A stretch of DNA of 64,000 bases from Nitrospira sp. BO4 (lineage in GTDB: Bacteria; Nitrospirota; Nitrospiria; Nitrospirales; Nitrospiraceae), in the NCBI GenBank assembly GCA_030144965.1, contig JAMPUU010000016.1, positions 1-64,000 of the forward strand, written 5' to 3'. The position numbers and the translations under genes are program-made. Under the pieces are notes generated by a model. It searched no databases, had not been told where the DNA came from, and saw only the letters and a list, made by a program, of their open reading frames with translations. Positions 41,232 to 50,467 of this stretch are shown here, piece after piece (the stretch's first letter is position 1; every line of letters starts with the position of its first letter).

Positions 41232-41690
41232 CTAATTCCAGTTGTCCACCTTGAGATCATCGGGTGAGGGCATACCTTTACCGGTTTCGGCAAGACCTTT
41301 AAGACTCAATAGAAACGTGGCCCATTTCGTACTGCAATGAGCGGTGAACTCGCTCGCCTCCTGCCAGTTTTTGTGACCAAAGAGTATGATCGTGTAATCA
41401 CCTTCCTGGGATAAAAGGAATACCGCGTCCGTTCCTATCCATTCCTCCGGCCCCGCATTGAAGCGCCAATGCACCTTCCTGTTGGGATCGAGCGCAATGA
41501 CTTCCATGTTCATGCAGCCGATTTCTTTCCCACCCACAGAAAGGAACCGAACCCCGATCGTACCCCCAACCTTGGATGATCCGGATGTTTTCTTGGTCCA
41601 CCAACCGGCGATGCCCTCGACCGTCGATAGCGCGGCGTACACCTTCGATATCGGTGCCTTGATTCCAATTCTATGAATAATGTCCACCAT
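41232..41690 (-). CDS. SRPBCC/AHSA1-like protein
   Basis: This 152-residue protein has the START/AHSA1 pattern: IIHRIGIKAPISKVYAALSTVEGIAGWWT at the start, VRFLSVGGKEIGCMNMEVIALDPNRKVHW, and a long C-terminal helix (CSTKWATFLLSLKGLAETGKG). The helix-grip fold binds a hydrophobic ligand; no enzyme motif is visible. It lies in the series of small stress-related genes with YCII and VOC members, which often occur together with SRPBCC genes in bacteria. There is no clear operon overlap. Confidence 0.85.
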   Translation of the reverse strand: MVDIIHRIGIKAPISKVYAALSTVEGIAGWWTKKTSGSSKVGGTIGVRFLSVGGKEIGCMNMEVIALDPNRKVHWRFNAGPEEWIGTDAVFLLSQEGDYTIILFGHKNWQEASEFTAHCSTKWATFLLSLKGLAETGKGMPSPDDLKVDNWN

Positions 41691-41809
41691 GTTCCCTCTG
41701 CTCAGTTCCTCTTATTCGAAATATAGTGGCCTTATTTGCAGCAAGCCTAGGAGGTGCTGATCAGCACGCGATGCTTCCGGCAATGAACGACAGCCTCCTG
41801 CTCCTGTGG

Positions 41810-42238
41810 CTACCGGGCGTTCGCCTTCGCTTGTTCGAATACGCGCTGTTCCTGTTTTCTCAACTCTGGCGTGAACTCGGTCCCGAAATCCTCGGCGTCG
41901 AAGACCTGACGAATTTCAATTTCGCTGTCTTCGTTGTGGGGATTCGGACAGCGCTTGACCCATTCGATCGCTTCTTCCTTCGATTTGCACTGCCAGAGCC
42001 AGCAGCCGGCGATGAGTTCCTTGGTTTCGGCAAAAGGGCCGTCGATCACCGTACGCTTGGTGCCCGAGAACCTTACGCGCGCCCCTTTGGAACTGGGATG
42101 CAGCCCATCGCCGGCGAGGAGCACGCCGGCGTTCACGAGGACTTCATTAAACTTTCCCATATCAGTCAAGAGTTGCGTGCTCGGCATCACACCGGCTTCC
42201 GACTCCTTGGTAGCTTTCACAATGACCATGAACCGCAT
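41810..42238 (-). CDS. YCII-related (DGPF) protein, copy 1
   Basis: The ATG at 42238, with AAAGGAGG upstream, gives 142 residues. RFMVIVKATKESEAGVMPS, GDGLHPSSKGARVRFSG and the family motif DGPFAETKELIAGCWLWQ identify the YCII-related DGPF domain. These small dimeric proteins have a ferredoxin-like fold with a conserved His-Asp pair and occur beside ECF sigma factors in many bacteria; none is adjacent here. The gene starts 35 bases after the end of a PhnB-like VOC gene, so the two are probably cotranscribed. A second YCII protein is encoded at 53222-53614. Confidence 0.88.
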   Translation of the reverse strand: MRFMVIVKATKESEAGVMPSTQLLTDMGKFNEVLVNAGVLLAGDGLHPSSKGARVRFSGTKRTVIDGPFAETKELIAGCWLWQCKSKEEAIEWVKRCPNPHNEDSEIEIRQVFDAEDFGTEFTPELRKQEQRVFEQAKANAR

Positions 42239-42273
42239 GACGAACCTCCTTTGGGTTACCGCATTGTCGCCGG

Positions 42274-42756
42274 TTATCCTGCATACGCTCGTTGAATCGC
42301 TTCGAGATCGGGCTTGGTCATTTGGAGAATGGCCTCCATCACCCGTTCGGACCTCTTGGTATCCTGATCCTGCAACATCTTGTCCCACTCGGGGGACACG
42401 ATTTGCCAGGAGAGCCCGTATTTGTCCTTCAGCCAGCCGCACGGCCCCGGTTCTCCACCTTCCGACAGCTTGGCCCACATCTCGTCGATTTCTTCCTGGG
42501 AATGACACTTCACCATGAAGGAGACCGCTTCGGTAAACTTGAAGAGCGGTCCGCCGTTCAGCGCCACGAATTCTTGGCCATTAAGCATAAACGTCACGGT
42601 CATGACAGACCCTTTCGGCCTTCCCGAGGTCTTGGCGCCCGTCTCACCGTAGTGCGTGATTGGTCCTAACTGGGAATTCTTGAAGATGGACACGTAAAAC
42701 TGTGCCGCCTCTTCGGCCCGATCATCGAACCACAAGCAGGGCGTGAGTTGTTGCAT
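42274..42756 (-). CDS. PhnB-like VOC family protein
   Basis: The protein has 160 residues: QLTPCLWFDDRAEEAAQFYVSIFKNSQL, VMTVTFMLNGQEFVALNGGPLFKFTEAVSF, and EPGPCGWLKDKYGLSWQIVSP. This is the 3-demethylubiquinone-9 methyltransferase-like (misnamed) PhnB group of VOC proteins. Its role is unknown. CAAGGAG precedes the ATG. It heads a short unit with the YCII gene. The combination PhnB-like plus YCII is a familiar pairing and may belong to a response against electrophiles, as inferred from fold families only. Confidence 0.85.
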   Translation of the reverse strand: MQQLTPCLWFDDRAEEAAQFYVSIFKNSQLGPITHYGETGAKTSGRPKGSVMTVTFMLNGQEFVALNGGPLFKFTEAVSFMVKCHSQEEIDEMWAKLSEGGEPGPCGWLKDKYGLSWQIVSPEWDKMLQDQDTKRSERVMEAILQMTKPDLEAIQRAYAG

Positions 42757-42998
42757 GATGAGCTCCTTGTTTCTGTTACCTGTGCCTACCTAGTAGTCGA
42801 ACAGGTGGGCCATCAATCGACAGCGAGTCACAATTTTCCGATTCACAAAAAAGCTTTGTCTTTTCGTCACATCCCTGGGGAGATCACGAGAGTCCGAACC
42901 CGCGGGCCATGGCCGCGACAAGAAACGGTCATCATCTCTTCTCTTGGTGTGAAAACCACGACAGGCTGGGTGTGTTGATCGCCGACTTGGATTTCTGC

Positions 42999-44105
42999 CT
43001 AACCATGGCAACAAACGGATCTCATTTCTAACGAGGGGTAGTCTGTATATCCCCGCTCATCACCTCCATAAAACGTAGCAGGATTCGGCACGTTTAATGG
43101 GGCGCTTTGAGCAAAACGTTCCGGTAAGTCCGGGTTGGCTAAAAACAGCCGTCCGAAAGAAATCAGGTCGGCGTGTCCCTGAGCGAGATATGCACTTGCC
43201 CGCTCGTGGTCAAAGCCTCCGTTGGCGATATAGGTCCCTTCGAATGCATCACGGATTCGGCGAAAATTGACCGTTGGATGTGTTGTTTCTCCGTGTTCGT
43301 CAGCCTCGACAACGTGGAGGTACGCGAGTCCGACGGGGCTCAGCTGTTCGGCCGCATATTCGAACGTCGTTTGGGGGTCCGAATCGTACATATTGTTAAA
43401 GGGATTGACCGGCGACAGCCGCACCCCGACCCGGTTGGCTCCCCAAACTTGTGCAACCGCTTCGACGACTTCCATGAGGAAACGAGCGCGGTTGGCTACC
43501 GATCCGCCATAGGCGTCAGTGCGCCGATTCGTGCCGTCGCGAAGGAATTGATCGATCAGATACCCGTTGGCTGCATGAATCTCCACCCCGTCAAAATCGG
43601 CGTCGAGTGCATGGATGGCCCCATTCCGAAATTGTGCGATGATTTCTGGAATTTCTTCCAGGTCAAGGGCTCGTGGCGTGACGAACGGCATTCGGCCCTC
43701 ATAGGTATGAGCCTCACCTTCGGGTTTTATGGCGGAGGGCGCCACCGGTAATGCGCCATTCGGTTGCAATGAGGGATGTGAGATTCGTCCGACGTGCCAC
43801 AGTTGCAGAAAGATGCGGCCGCCGTTTCGATGTACTTCCTCTGTGATTGACCGCCAGCCTCGTACCTGTTCCGCGTTGTGAATGCCGGGGGTGTAAGGAT
43901 AGCCCGCACCTTGCGGAGATACCTGCGCTCCTTCGGTCACAATGAGACCAGCCGAGGCGCGTTGAGCATAATACGACGCGTTCATCGGCTGCGGAACGGT
44001 GGCGCGGCTGGAGCGATTGCGCGTCATCGGCGCCATGACCAACCGATTGTGCAACGTATAAGGGCCGACACGCACTGAGGAAAGCAGACCGTCGCGAGTC
44101 TTCAT
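42999..44105 (-). CDS. Old yellow enzyme family alkene reductase
   Basis: The 368-residue protein is a full-length flavin-dependent ene-reductase of the NemA/OYE type. It shows NRLVMAPMTRNRS near the N-terminus, LQLWHVGRISHPSLQPNG, the substrate-binding HAANGYLIDQFLRDGTNRRTDAYGG (His/Asn pair), and GFDHERASAYLAQGHADLISFGRLFLANPDL. These FMN enzymes reduce activated alkenes and nitro compounds with NAD(P)H. The gene starts 68 bases after the stop of the outer-membrane channel gene on the same strand, so it may be transcribed with the efflux genes, linking detoxification to export. Confidence 0.93.
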   Translation of the reverse strand: MKTRDGLLSSVRVGPYTLHNRLVMAPMTRNRSSRATVPQPMNASYYAQRASAGLIVTEGAQVSPQGAGYPYTPGIHNAEQVRGWRSITEEVHRNGGRIFLQLWHVGRISHPSLQPNGALPVAPSAIKPEGEAHTYEGRMPFVTPRALDLEEIPEIIAQFRNGAIHALDADFDGVEIHAANGYLIDQFLRDGTNRRTDAYGGSVANRARFLMEVVEAVAQVWGANRVGVRLSPVNPFNNMYDSDPQTTFEYAAEQLSPVGLAYLHVVEADEHGETTHPTVNFRRIRDAFEGTYIANGGFDHERASAYLAQGHADLISFGRLFLANPDLPERFAQSAPLNVPNPATFYGGDERGYTDYPSLEMRSVCCHG

Positions 44106-44173
44106 GCGAGATCCTCTCTTTATGTGGTCCAGAAAATAGAGAACTGTTTAGCTTGTTCGGCCTTTGTGACTCC

Positions 44174-45610
44174 TTAACCCTTGCTTACTTCTGCGACTGT
44201 TGCCGTCGGCATCTGCTGGGCTGGGTCCAACGGCGACCAGCCGCCGCCCAAGGCTTTGTACAGTTGCACAACCGAGACGAGATGGAGACGATGAGTGCTC
44301 ATCAACGACAGTTCGGCCTCGAACAGATTGCGTTGGGCGATCAGGACGTCCAGATAATTGGCGAGCCCGCTCTTGTAGCGGAGCGTCGCTTGGCGAAAGG
44401 CAGACTGGAGCGACTCGACCTGCTCGGCCTGGGCATTCCGTTGCTCTTGGGTAGTCCGCACTGCGACTAACGCGTTGTCAACCTCTCTAAACGCGACAAG
44501 AACCGACTGTTCATACTGGGCAAGCGCTTGCCTCGCCTGCGCCTCGACGGCTTTCTGTTGGAACCCGAGGGCTTGTGCATTGAGCAACGGGCCGGCGATG
44601 CTGGGACCGGCGACGCCGAATGCCGTTTCGTTTGCAATGAGCCGGGAAAACTGGGGACTGGCGACGCCCAAAATGCCGGTGATGGTGAGTTTCGGAAATC
44701 GGTCTGCCTTGGCCGCACCGATTCTCGCCGTCACCGCCGCCAGCTCCTGTTCGGCCTGCACGAGGTCCGGTCTCCGTTGCAAGAGTTCAGAGGGGAGGCC
44801 GGCGGGGATCGCAGGCGGTAGGACTTGATCCGTCAACGACCGTCCCCGCGCGATGGGTCCCGGGTCTCGCCCCAGCAGCACGGCCAGCTGATTTTCTTTC
44901 TGGACCATCTGCCGTTCCAACTCGGCGACCCGCGCCAGCGCGTTGGCCCGCTCCGACGTGAATTGATCCAGATCGAGCTTGGCAATGACCCCTTCCCGCA
45001 AACGTGCCTGCGCAATCCTCACCGATTCTTGCCATGATTGAAGCGTGCGTCTGGCGATCTCCAGTTGTCGATCGAACTGCAACAGGTCGAAATAGGATTC
45101 AGCGACGCCGCTGACGAGCTGCAAGACCACGGCGCGCCTGGCTTCCTCGCGTGCCAGGAGATCGCCGCGTGCCGCTTCATTGGACCGCCGGATGCGGCCC
45201 CAGATGTCGAGCTCCCAGGCGAGATTGCCTTGGAGGTAATAGTTGAACGCGTTCGGAAAGCCAGGAAACAGAAATTGCGCTTTCCGTCCCATGAGGGGGG
45301 CGCTGCCCGTAATGTCGGCCTTCGGGGCAAAGTCCATCTTGGCGACCAAAAGACGAGCTTGGAATTCTTCGACAGAGGCGGCCGCGCGTTTGAGATCCTT
45401 GTTCTCCCTGAGCGCCGTCTGAATCAGTGTTTGAAGCGCCGGGTCTTGGAGCAGGTCCCACCATGGCAAGTTCGCGAACGATTCGGCTTCTGCCTGGGCA
45501 GCAGCCGACCTGAACGACGCCGGTGATGACAGGTCGGGCCGGGAATAGTCCGGTCCAACGGCGCAGGCGGCCAGGAAGATGGCCCCGATAAATAGACTCA
45601 CTGTGCGCAT
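44174..45610 (-). CDS. RND efflux outer-membrane channel lipoprotein, locus 1
   Basis: From the ATG at 45610 (GAGAGGAAG upstream) the protein has 478 residues. A lipobox (FLAACAVG) is followed by GPDYSRPDLSSPASFR, the OprM/NodT family start, and two repeated OEP domains with AELERQMVQKENQLAVLLGR and RPDLVQAEQELAAVTARIGAAKAD. It should form the trimeric outer-membrane tunnel of the tripartite pump. Its paralogue in locus 2 is at 54848-56314. It lies 11 bases after the STAS gene, so pump, STAS and channel are one unit. Confidence 0.9.
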   Translation of the reverse strand: MRTVSLFIGAIFLAACAVGPDYSRPDLSSPASFRSAAAQAEAESFANLPWWDLLQDPALQTLIQTALRENKDLKRAAASVEEFQARLLVAKMDFAPKADITGSAPLMGRKAQFLFPGFPNAFNYYLQGNLAWELDIWGRIRRSNEAARGDLLAREEARRAVVLQLVSGVAESYFDLLQFDRQLEIARRTLQSWQESVRIAQARLREGVIAKLDLDQFTSERANALARVAELERQMVQKENQLAVLLGRDPGPIARGRSLTDQVLPPAIPAGLPSELLQRRPDLVQAEQELAAVTARIGAAKADRFPKLTITGILGVASPQFSRLIANETAFGVAGPSIAGPLLNAQALGFQQKAVEAQARQALAQYEQSVLVAFREVDNALVAVRTTQEQRNAQAEQVESLQSAFRQATLRYKSGLANYLDVLIAQRNLFEAELSLMSTHRLHLVSVVQLYKALGGGWSPLDPAQQMPTATVAEVSKG

Positions 45611-45621
45611 GATGCTTCCTC

Positions 45622-45927
45622 TCATTTCGTCCCGTATCGGATGCTGGACGTGTCAGATTCTGATGCGGCAATTTCCTTGACAAGATGACCGATGCAGCAG
45701 CCTGTTGCGATCAATTGAGCACCCTCTCGCCACAGCTGCTTCAATAAAACCTTGCCGTCCTCTCCGACAAAGGTCACGCCCGTGAGATCCACGACGAGAG
45801 GAACCGCTCCTGCCGATTGGGTGGTTCGCCACTCATGCTCGAGTTCACCGACCCAAGGTCCGGTCAGGCTGCCCTCCAGTCTGAGTCGGATCGAATTGCG
45901 ATGGTTCTCCGAAGTAATCTTCAGCAT
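45622..45927 (-). CDS. Small STAS-domain protein of RND locus 1
   Basis: The protein has 101 residues, a single STAS domain: RLRLEGSLTGPWVGELEHEW, VPLVVDLTGVTFVGEDGKVLLKQLW and a terminal helix. In anti-sigma antagonists the loop carries DS[ST]G with a phosphorylatable Ser; here it reads VGEDG, so the Ser is replaced by acidic residues. The gene is placed between the pump (24 bases upstream) and the channel gene (11 bases downstream). Its paralogue at 60780-61079 is in the second RND locus. Such a protein inside an efflux operon suggests a role in regulation or assembly of the pump; this is inference. Confidence 0.8.
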   Translation of the reverse strand: MLKITSENHRNSIRLRLEGSLTGPWVGELEHEWRTTQSAGAVPLVVDLTGVTFVGEDGKVLLKQLWREGAQLIATGCCIGHLVKEIAASESDTSSIRYGTK

Positions 45928-45951
45928 GGTAAGTATCCGTGGAATTTTCCT

Positions 45952-48900
45952 TCAGTTGTGAGCTCCCGCTACGAGCAGCGCCTCATCCTGCGCATCGATC
46001 GCGATCGCTTCAGGTTCCAGATCCGGCTGGTGTTGCGCAGCGATCAACGAGTAGAACACAGGGACAACGAACAGCGTGAAGAGTGTGCCGACCGTCATTC
46101 CCGTGACCAAAACCATGCCGATGCTGTTGCGGGCGGCGGCACCGGGTCCCGTCGCCAGCACCAGAGGGAGATGGCCGAAGACCGTGGCAGCAGAAGTCAT
46201 CAGTACCGGCCGCAGCCGGGTCAACGTGGCTTCGCGTATCGCCAGTGTCTTGGTGAGCCCGCGGGTCTGTAACTGATTTGCAAACTCCACGATGAGAATA
46301 CCGTTTTTCGCGATCAACCCGACCAATGTGATCAATCCCACTTGTGAATAGATATTGATCGTCGTCAGGTCCAAGAAGCTGAAGACCAGAGCGCCGGAGA
46401 TGGCCAGCGGCACGGACCCCAACAGAACGATCAATGGATCGCGAAAACTTTTGAATTGGGCGGCCAGCACCAGATAGATTAGGACTACCGCAAAACCCAG
46501 CGTGACCGTGAGAGCGGCTCCTTCCTGGCGGAGTTGTCGCGATTCGCCGGCGTAGTCGAGGGTGATGCGGGACCCACCTGTCGCCGCCGCAGTTTCCAGT
46601 ACACGTAAGCCTTCTTCTTTCGTGACACCCGGTTTCACGCCGCCGAAAATCCGGACGGCGTTGCGCTGCTGGAACCGGTTCAAGGTGCGCGGGGCGGTAC
46701 TCGTTTCGATGTGCGTGAACGTCGATACCGGCACCAGCTGGCCTCCCGGTGTCTTGATCTTCAAGTCGAGCAGGGGACCGACCGTTGCACGATCACTGTC
46801 CCCGAGTTGTGGGATGACCTTATAACTGCGGTCAAAGTAGTTGAACCGGTTGACGTAAGCCCCGCCAAGCATCGTGCCGAGCTCCCGGCCGACCCCTGCC
46901 AGATCAAACCCCAAGTCGGCCAGACGTTCGCGATCGAGGATGACGCGCGCCTCAGGGAGATCGATCTTGAGGTCGGTGTCCACATACATGAACTTGCCGC
47001 TTTGCCAGCCGGCGCCGAGCACGGCGCCGACCGTGTTGAGCAGCTGCTCGGCCGGCAAGTCACTTTCCAATACCAGCTCGACATCGTATTGGCCGGGGGT
47101 AGGCAGCGGCGGATCCAATCGAGGAAATACGCGCAGGCCCGGCACCTGCGATACGGCGCCATAGACTTGGCCGTACATTTGCTCGGTCGAGCGTGTCCGA
47201 GCGTGCCAGTCTTTTGCGACCAACCCGCCGAATCCGCCCCATGCAGTGGTAAGCCCCCACGTGAATTCCGTTTCGGGAAATGCCGTGATCGCTCGTACGA
47301 TCTGCAGGTGCTCACGGTTTGTGGCAGCCAATGTGGAGTCAGGTGAAGCTTCGAAGAAGAGGCTGATGTGGCTCTGATCTTCCACAGGGGCGAGTTCTTG
47401 GCGCGAAAACAGATACAGCGGCCAAGCTGCAACCATGATTAAGAGCGCCGCCGCCACGATGCCCCAGCGCATCGTCAGCGCCCCGTCGAGCAGCCGGGCA
47501 TAGATACGGCGCACCTCGTCGAAGCGTCGATTGACAAAGGCGGTCAACCGACCTTCCTTGCCCTGTGGATGCACGAACCGTGAACTCATGACCGGTGAGA
47601 GCGTGATCGCGACGACACCAGACAGGACCACGGCGACCGCCAGAGTAATGGCAAATTCCAGGAACAGTGAGCCGGTGAGGCCACCCTGAAAGGCAATGGG
47701 TGTATAGACTGTGGCGAGCGTGATCGTCATTGCAATGATCGGGCCGACGAGCTCGCGCGCGCCGGCCAACGCCGCCTCAATCCGCGATTGCCCCAGACGG
47801 ACATGCCGTTCGACGTTCTCGACGACGACGATCGCATCGTCCACGACCAGCCCGACCGAGAGGACGATCGCGAGCAATGTCAACAAATTGAGGCTAAAGC
47901 CGAACGCAAACATGAAAATAGCCGCCCCGACCAGCGAAACGGGCATGGCGACGAGCGGCACGAGCGCCGTGCGCACCGAACCCATGAAGAGAAACACCAC
48001 CACCGCTACGATGAGAATCGTCTCCGACAACGTCTTGGTAATCTCGGCCAGTGCGTTTCGCATGAACATCGTGCCGTCCCACACGAGTTTCATGTCGATG
48101 TCCGTTGGCAGAGTCGGCCGGATGCGGTCCATCTCGTCGCGGAGCCGATGAGCGACGTCAATCTCGTTCGTCCCCGGTACCGGCCAGATCCCGAGATACA
48201 CACCTTGCGCCTCGTTGTACTTTGCCACCATGTCCGCTTCTTCAGCCTCACGCTCGACCTTCGCGACGTCCTTCAGCCGGACGATGGCCCCACCCCGGTC
48301 GGCGACGATGAGCTCCTCGAATTCCTGTGCCGAACGAAGATCGGTATTTGCGAGCAGGTTGATCTGGGCGGAGTTGCCCTTCGTCCGTCCTACCGCAGCC
48401 AGGTAGTTGTTACGGAGAAGCGCACCTTGCACATCACCGGGGGAAAGGTTGAATGAGGCGAGGCGATCAGGATCGATCCAGATGCGCATGGCGATCTGAC
48501 GGCCGCCCTCAATGGTCACCTTCTGAACACCGGACAGCGTCGAGAATTGCGGTTGCAGTGTACGCAAGAGCCAATCAGTGAGAGCCGGGACAGTGCGGTC
48601 CGTGGAAGTGAAGCTGAGGTAGAACGAGGCGTACGGCCGATCGGCCCGCTGCACTTCGATCGCCGGCGGTTCGGCCTGAGTCGGCAGTTCGGACCGGACT
48701 TGCTGGAGTCGCGCAGTCACTTCGGCCAGGGCTGCCGTGCTGCTGTGGTTCAACTTCAAATGCACAGTCACGGTGCTGACACCGGCCCGGCTGGTCGACT
48801 CCACGTAATCGACGCCGCTGATCGCGGAGACCACCCGTTCGATCGGCGTGCTGAGGAATCCGCGCACAGTCTCGGCGCTCGCGCCGTAATAGACAGTCGT

Positions 48901-49044
48901 GATGATGACCGAGGAGCTTTCGATCTTCGGGTATTGCTGCACCGGCAGGGTCATCAGTGCCCTCCAGCCTGCCAGCACGATCACGAGATTGACGACGACC
49001 GCCAGCACCGGGTGTTTGATGAAGATGTCGGTGAATGAACGCAT
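45952..49044 (-). CDS. RND multidrug efflux pump (HAE1 type), locus 1
   Basis: The 1030-residue protein has the RND layout: N-terminal helix (FIKHPVLAVVVNLVIVLAGWRAL), two large periplasmic domains and twelve transmembrane helices. The proton-relay Asp pair is in helix 4 (GLVVDDAIVVVENVERH). Sequence such as PVQQYPKIESSSVIITTVYYGASAETV places it with hydrophobe/amphiphile exporters (AcrB/MexB relatives), not heavy-metal CzcA. It lies 36 bases after the adaptor gene and belongs to the run adaptor, pump, STAS, channel. The substrate cannot be read from sequence. Confidence 0.92.
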   Translation of the reverse strand: MRSFTDIFIKHPVLAVVVNLVIVLAGWRALMTLPVQQYPKIESSSVIITTVYYGASAETVRGFLSTPIERVVSAISGVDYVESTSRAGVSTVTVHLKLNHSSTAALAEVTARLQQVRSELPTQAEPPAIEVQRADRPYASFYLSFTSTDRTVPALTDWLLRTLQPQFSTLSGVQKVTIEGGRQIAMRIWIDPDRLASFNLSPGDVQGALLRNNYLAAVGRTKGNSAQINLLANTDLRSAQEFEELIVADRGGAIVRLKDVAKVEREAEEADMVAKYNEAQGVYLGIWPVPGTNEIDVAHRLRDEMDRIRPTLPTDIDMKLVWDGTMFMRNALAEITKTLSETILIVAVVVFLFMGSVRTALVPLVAMPVSLVGAAIFMFAFGFSLNLLTLLAIVLSVGLVVDDAIVVVENVERHVRLGQSRIEAALAGARELVGPIIAMTITLATVYTPIAFQGGLTGSLFLEFAITLAVAVVLSGVVAITLSPVMSSRFVHPQGKEGRLTAFVNRRFDEVRRIYARLLDGALTMRWGIVAAALLIMVAAWPLYLFSRQELAPVEDQSHISLFFEASPDSTLAATNREHLQIVRAITAFPETEFTWGLTTAWGGFGGLVAKDWHARTRSTEQMYGQVYGAVSQVPGLRVFPRLDPPLPTPGQYDVELVLESDLPAEQLLNTVGAVLGAGWQSGKFMYVDTDLKIDLPEARVILDRERLADLGFDLAGVGRELGTMLGGAYVNRFNYFDRSYKVIPQLGDSDRATVGPLLDLKIKTPGGQLVPVSTFTHIETSTAPRTLNRFQQRNAVRIFGGVKPGVTKEEGLRVLETAAATGGSRITLDYAGESRQLRQEGAALTVTLGFAVVLIYLVLAAQFKSFRDPLIVLLGSVPLAISGALVFSFLDLTTINIYSQVGLITLVGLIAKNGILIVEFANQLQTRGLTKTLAIREATLTRLRPVLMTSAATVFGHLPLVLATGPGAAARNSIGMVLVTGMTVGTLFTLFVVPVFYSLIAAQHQPDLEPEAIAIDAQDEALLVAGAHN

Positions 49045-49080
49045 GATATGTCCTTGATCCTTCTTCGACGAGTGATCGGT

Positions 49081-50208
49081 TCAGTCTTTGCTGACAGTTT
49101 GTGCTCGGGCCTGTTTCTCTGAGGCGTCATCCTGGGTAGCGACAAGCACGCCTTCACGCAACTTGAACGACCCTGACGCGGCAATGGTCTCACCGGCATC
49201 AAGCCCGGCTTGAATCACGACCTGATCACCGATCATCGTCCCGCTTTCCACTTGCCGCACGTGTGCCCGATTCTTGTGATCCTGGTCCGGCGCGATCACG
49301 AATACCTGATCGCCGCCGGGTCCTTTGCGCAACGCGCTGACCGGGATGGCGACTGCCTTGCGCGAGGGACCAACGGGAACTCGAACCCGAACCGACGCAC
49401 CGGGGGAAGGAGCATGGCGGGAGCCGTCAATCCGTGCCCGCACCATGGCATTCCGAGTCGTCGGATCGACGCGCGCATCGAGCGCAACGATGTTGGCCTT
49501 GATGACGGAAGCATCGCCGGCCGCGAACACCTCGACTGTCTCGCCGTCCCGTAAGCCGGCCGAGACTTGCTGGGGCACCGTGAAATCCACATGTACCGCT
49601 TCGGCGACGCCTTGCAGCGTCGTAAGCAAGGTTCCTTCGTCCAAGTATTGGCCGGGGTGAACATCGGCGATACCGACGCGCGCCCGGAACGGCGCACGGA
49701 TGGTCTTCTTGGCAATGATCGCCCTGGTGCGGGCAATCTGAGCTTGGGCAATATCCAGGTCGGCACGAGCCCGGTCGACTTCCTCCTGAGTGGTCGCCAG
49801 CTCCTGACTGAGGTTCTGCCGGCGATTGAGCACCGTTTTGGTAAGAGCGGCTTGGGCCTCCTGTGCCTTCAATTCGGCTTCTTCGACGGACACGTCGAGC
49901 GCGACCAGCATGGTACCGGCTTCCACGATCTGTCCCGGCGTGAGACGCACTTCACGGACAGTCCCGGCGAGCTCGTTCTTCAGCATGACCGAACGTAAGG
50001 CCAAAACCGTGCCGATTGATGTGGTGGTCTGGCGATGATCCATCTCGCGTGCAACGGTAACAGTGACGGACTCCATCGGTTCAGGTTGGTTTGCGGAGGC
50101 TGCGCTGGAATCTTGAATGGATTCATATTTCCATGCGACCAGCCCGATGCCCGTCAGCAACACCGATGCGAGAAGTAGAATTGTTCCGATCCAATTACGG
50201 CGATTCAT
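49081..50208 (-). CDS. RND periplasmic adaptor (membrane fusion protein), locus 1
   Basis: This 375-residue protein has an N-terminal membrane anchor (IGTILLLASVLLTGIGLVAW) without lipobox, a lipoyl/barrel-sandwich segment (LKNELAGTVREVRLTPGQIVEAGTMLVALD), a coiled-coil hairpin (KAQEAQAALTKTVLNRRQNLSQELATTQEEVDRARADLDIAQAQIARTRA in outline) and a beta-barrel domain (DGETVEVFAAGDA). It bridges pump and channel. It is the first gene after a sigma-54-type promoter at 50283-50298 and lies downstream of the activator gene. Its paralogue in locus 2 is a lipoprotein. Confidence 0.9.
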   Translation of the reverse strand: MNRRNWIGTILLLASVLLTGIGLVAWKYESIQDSSAASANQPEPMESVTVTVAREMDHRQTTTSIGTVLALRSVMLKNELAGTVREVRLTPGQIVEAGTMLVALDVSVEEAELKAQEAQAALTKTVLNRRQNLSQELATTQEEVDRARADLDIAQAQIARTRAIIAKKTIRAPFRARVGIADVHPGQYLDEGTLLTTLQGVAEAVHVDFTVPQQVSAGLRDGETVEVFAAGDASVIKANIVALDARVDPTTRNAMVRARIDGSRHAPSPGASVRVRVPVGPSRKAVAIPVSALRKGPGGDQVFVIAPDQDHKNRAHVRQVESGTMIGDQVVIQAGLDAGETIAASGSFKLREGVLVATQDDASEKQARAQTVSKD

Positions 50209-50282
50209 GAGAGCTGCCCTCCAAATTCCCTATATCGAACACCATGCCGAATCTTTGCAATCGCATTTGCTTCGACGGTAAC

Positions 50283-50298
50283 AGCAATGACCGTTCCA
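50283..50298 (-). promoter_or_regulatory. Sigma-54 promoter of RND locus 1
   Basis: The minus strand reads TGGAACGGTCATTGCT, matching the -24/-12 consensus TGGCACG-N4-TTGCT in all but one consensus base. The conserved GG and GC are correctly spaced. It lies 74 bases before the adaptor ATG and downstream of a sigma-54 activator gene. An equally spaced site is at 62990-63005. Confidence 0.75.
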
Positions 50299-50392
50299 GT
50301 CAGGTTGGAATCCAATAATTTCACTTAACTATTTGATATAATTATGAATTGTCGAAGAGTAGGTATTGAAGACCAACGCAGAGTCATTGACG

Positions 50393-50432
50393 TGACGAAG
50401 TCGTTCACTCGTCAGATGACGAAATATCGACA
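50393..50432 (-). promoter_or_regulatory. Probable upstream activator sites of RND locus 1
   Basis: Two imperfect palindromes lie here: TGACGAAGTCGTTCA (50393-50407) and TGACGAAATATCGACA (50417-50432). The core CGAAATATCG also occurs in the site upstream of locus 2 (63116-63131). The distance from the better palindrome to the -24/-12 element is about 135 bases in both loci, a usual distance for enhancer sites of sigma-54 activators. Confidence 0.55.
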
Positions 50433-50467
50433 GAGGATGGTCTGGGAACGCCGGACGGGAAGTACGG

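Noticed and set aside
46562..48456. Several plus-strand frames of 87-222 codons opposite the locus 1 pump
   Set aside because: All are antisense or frame-shifted readings of the pump gene.
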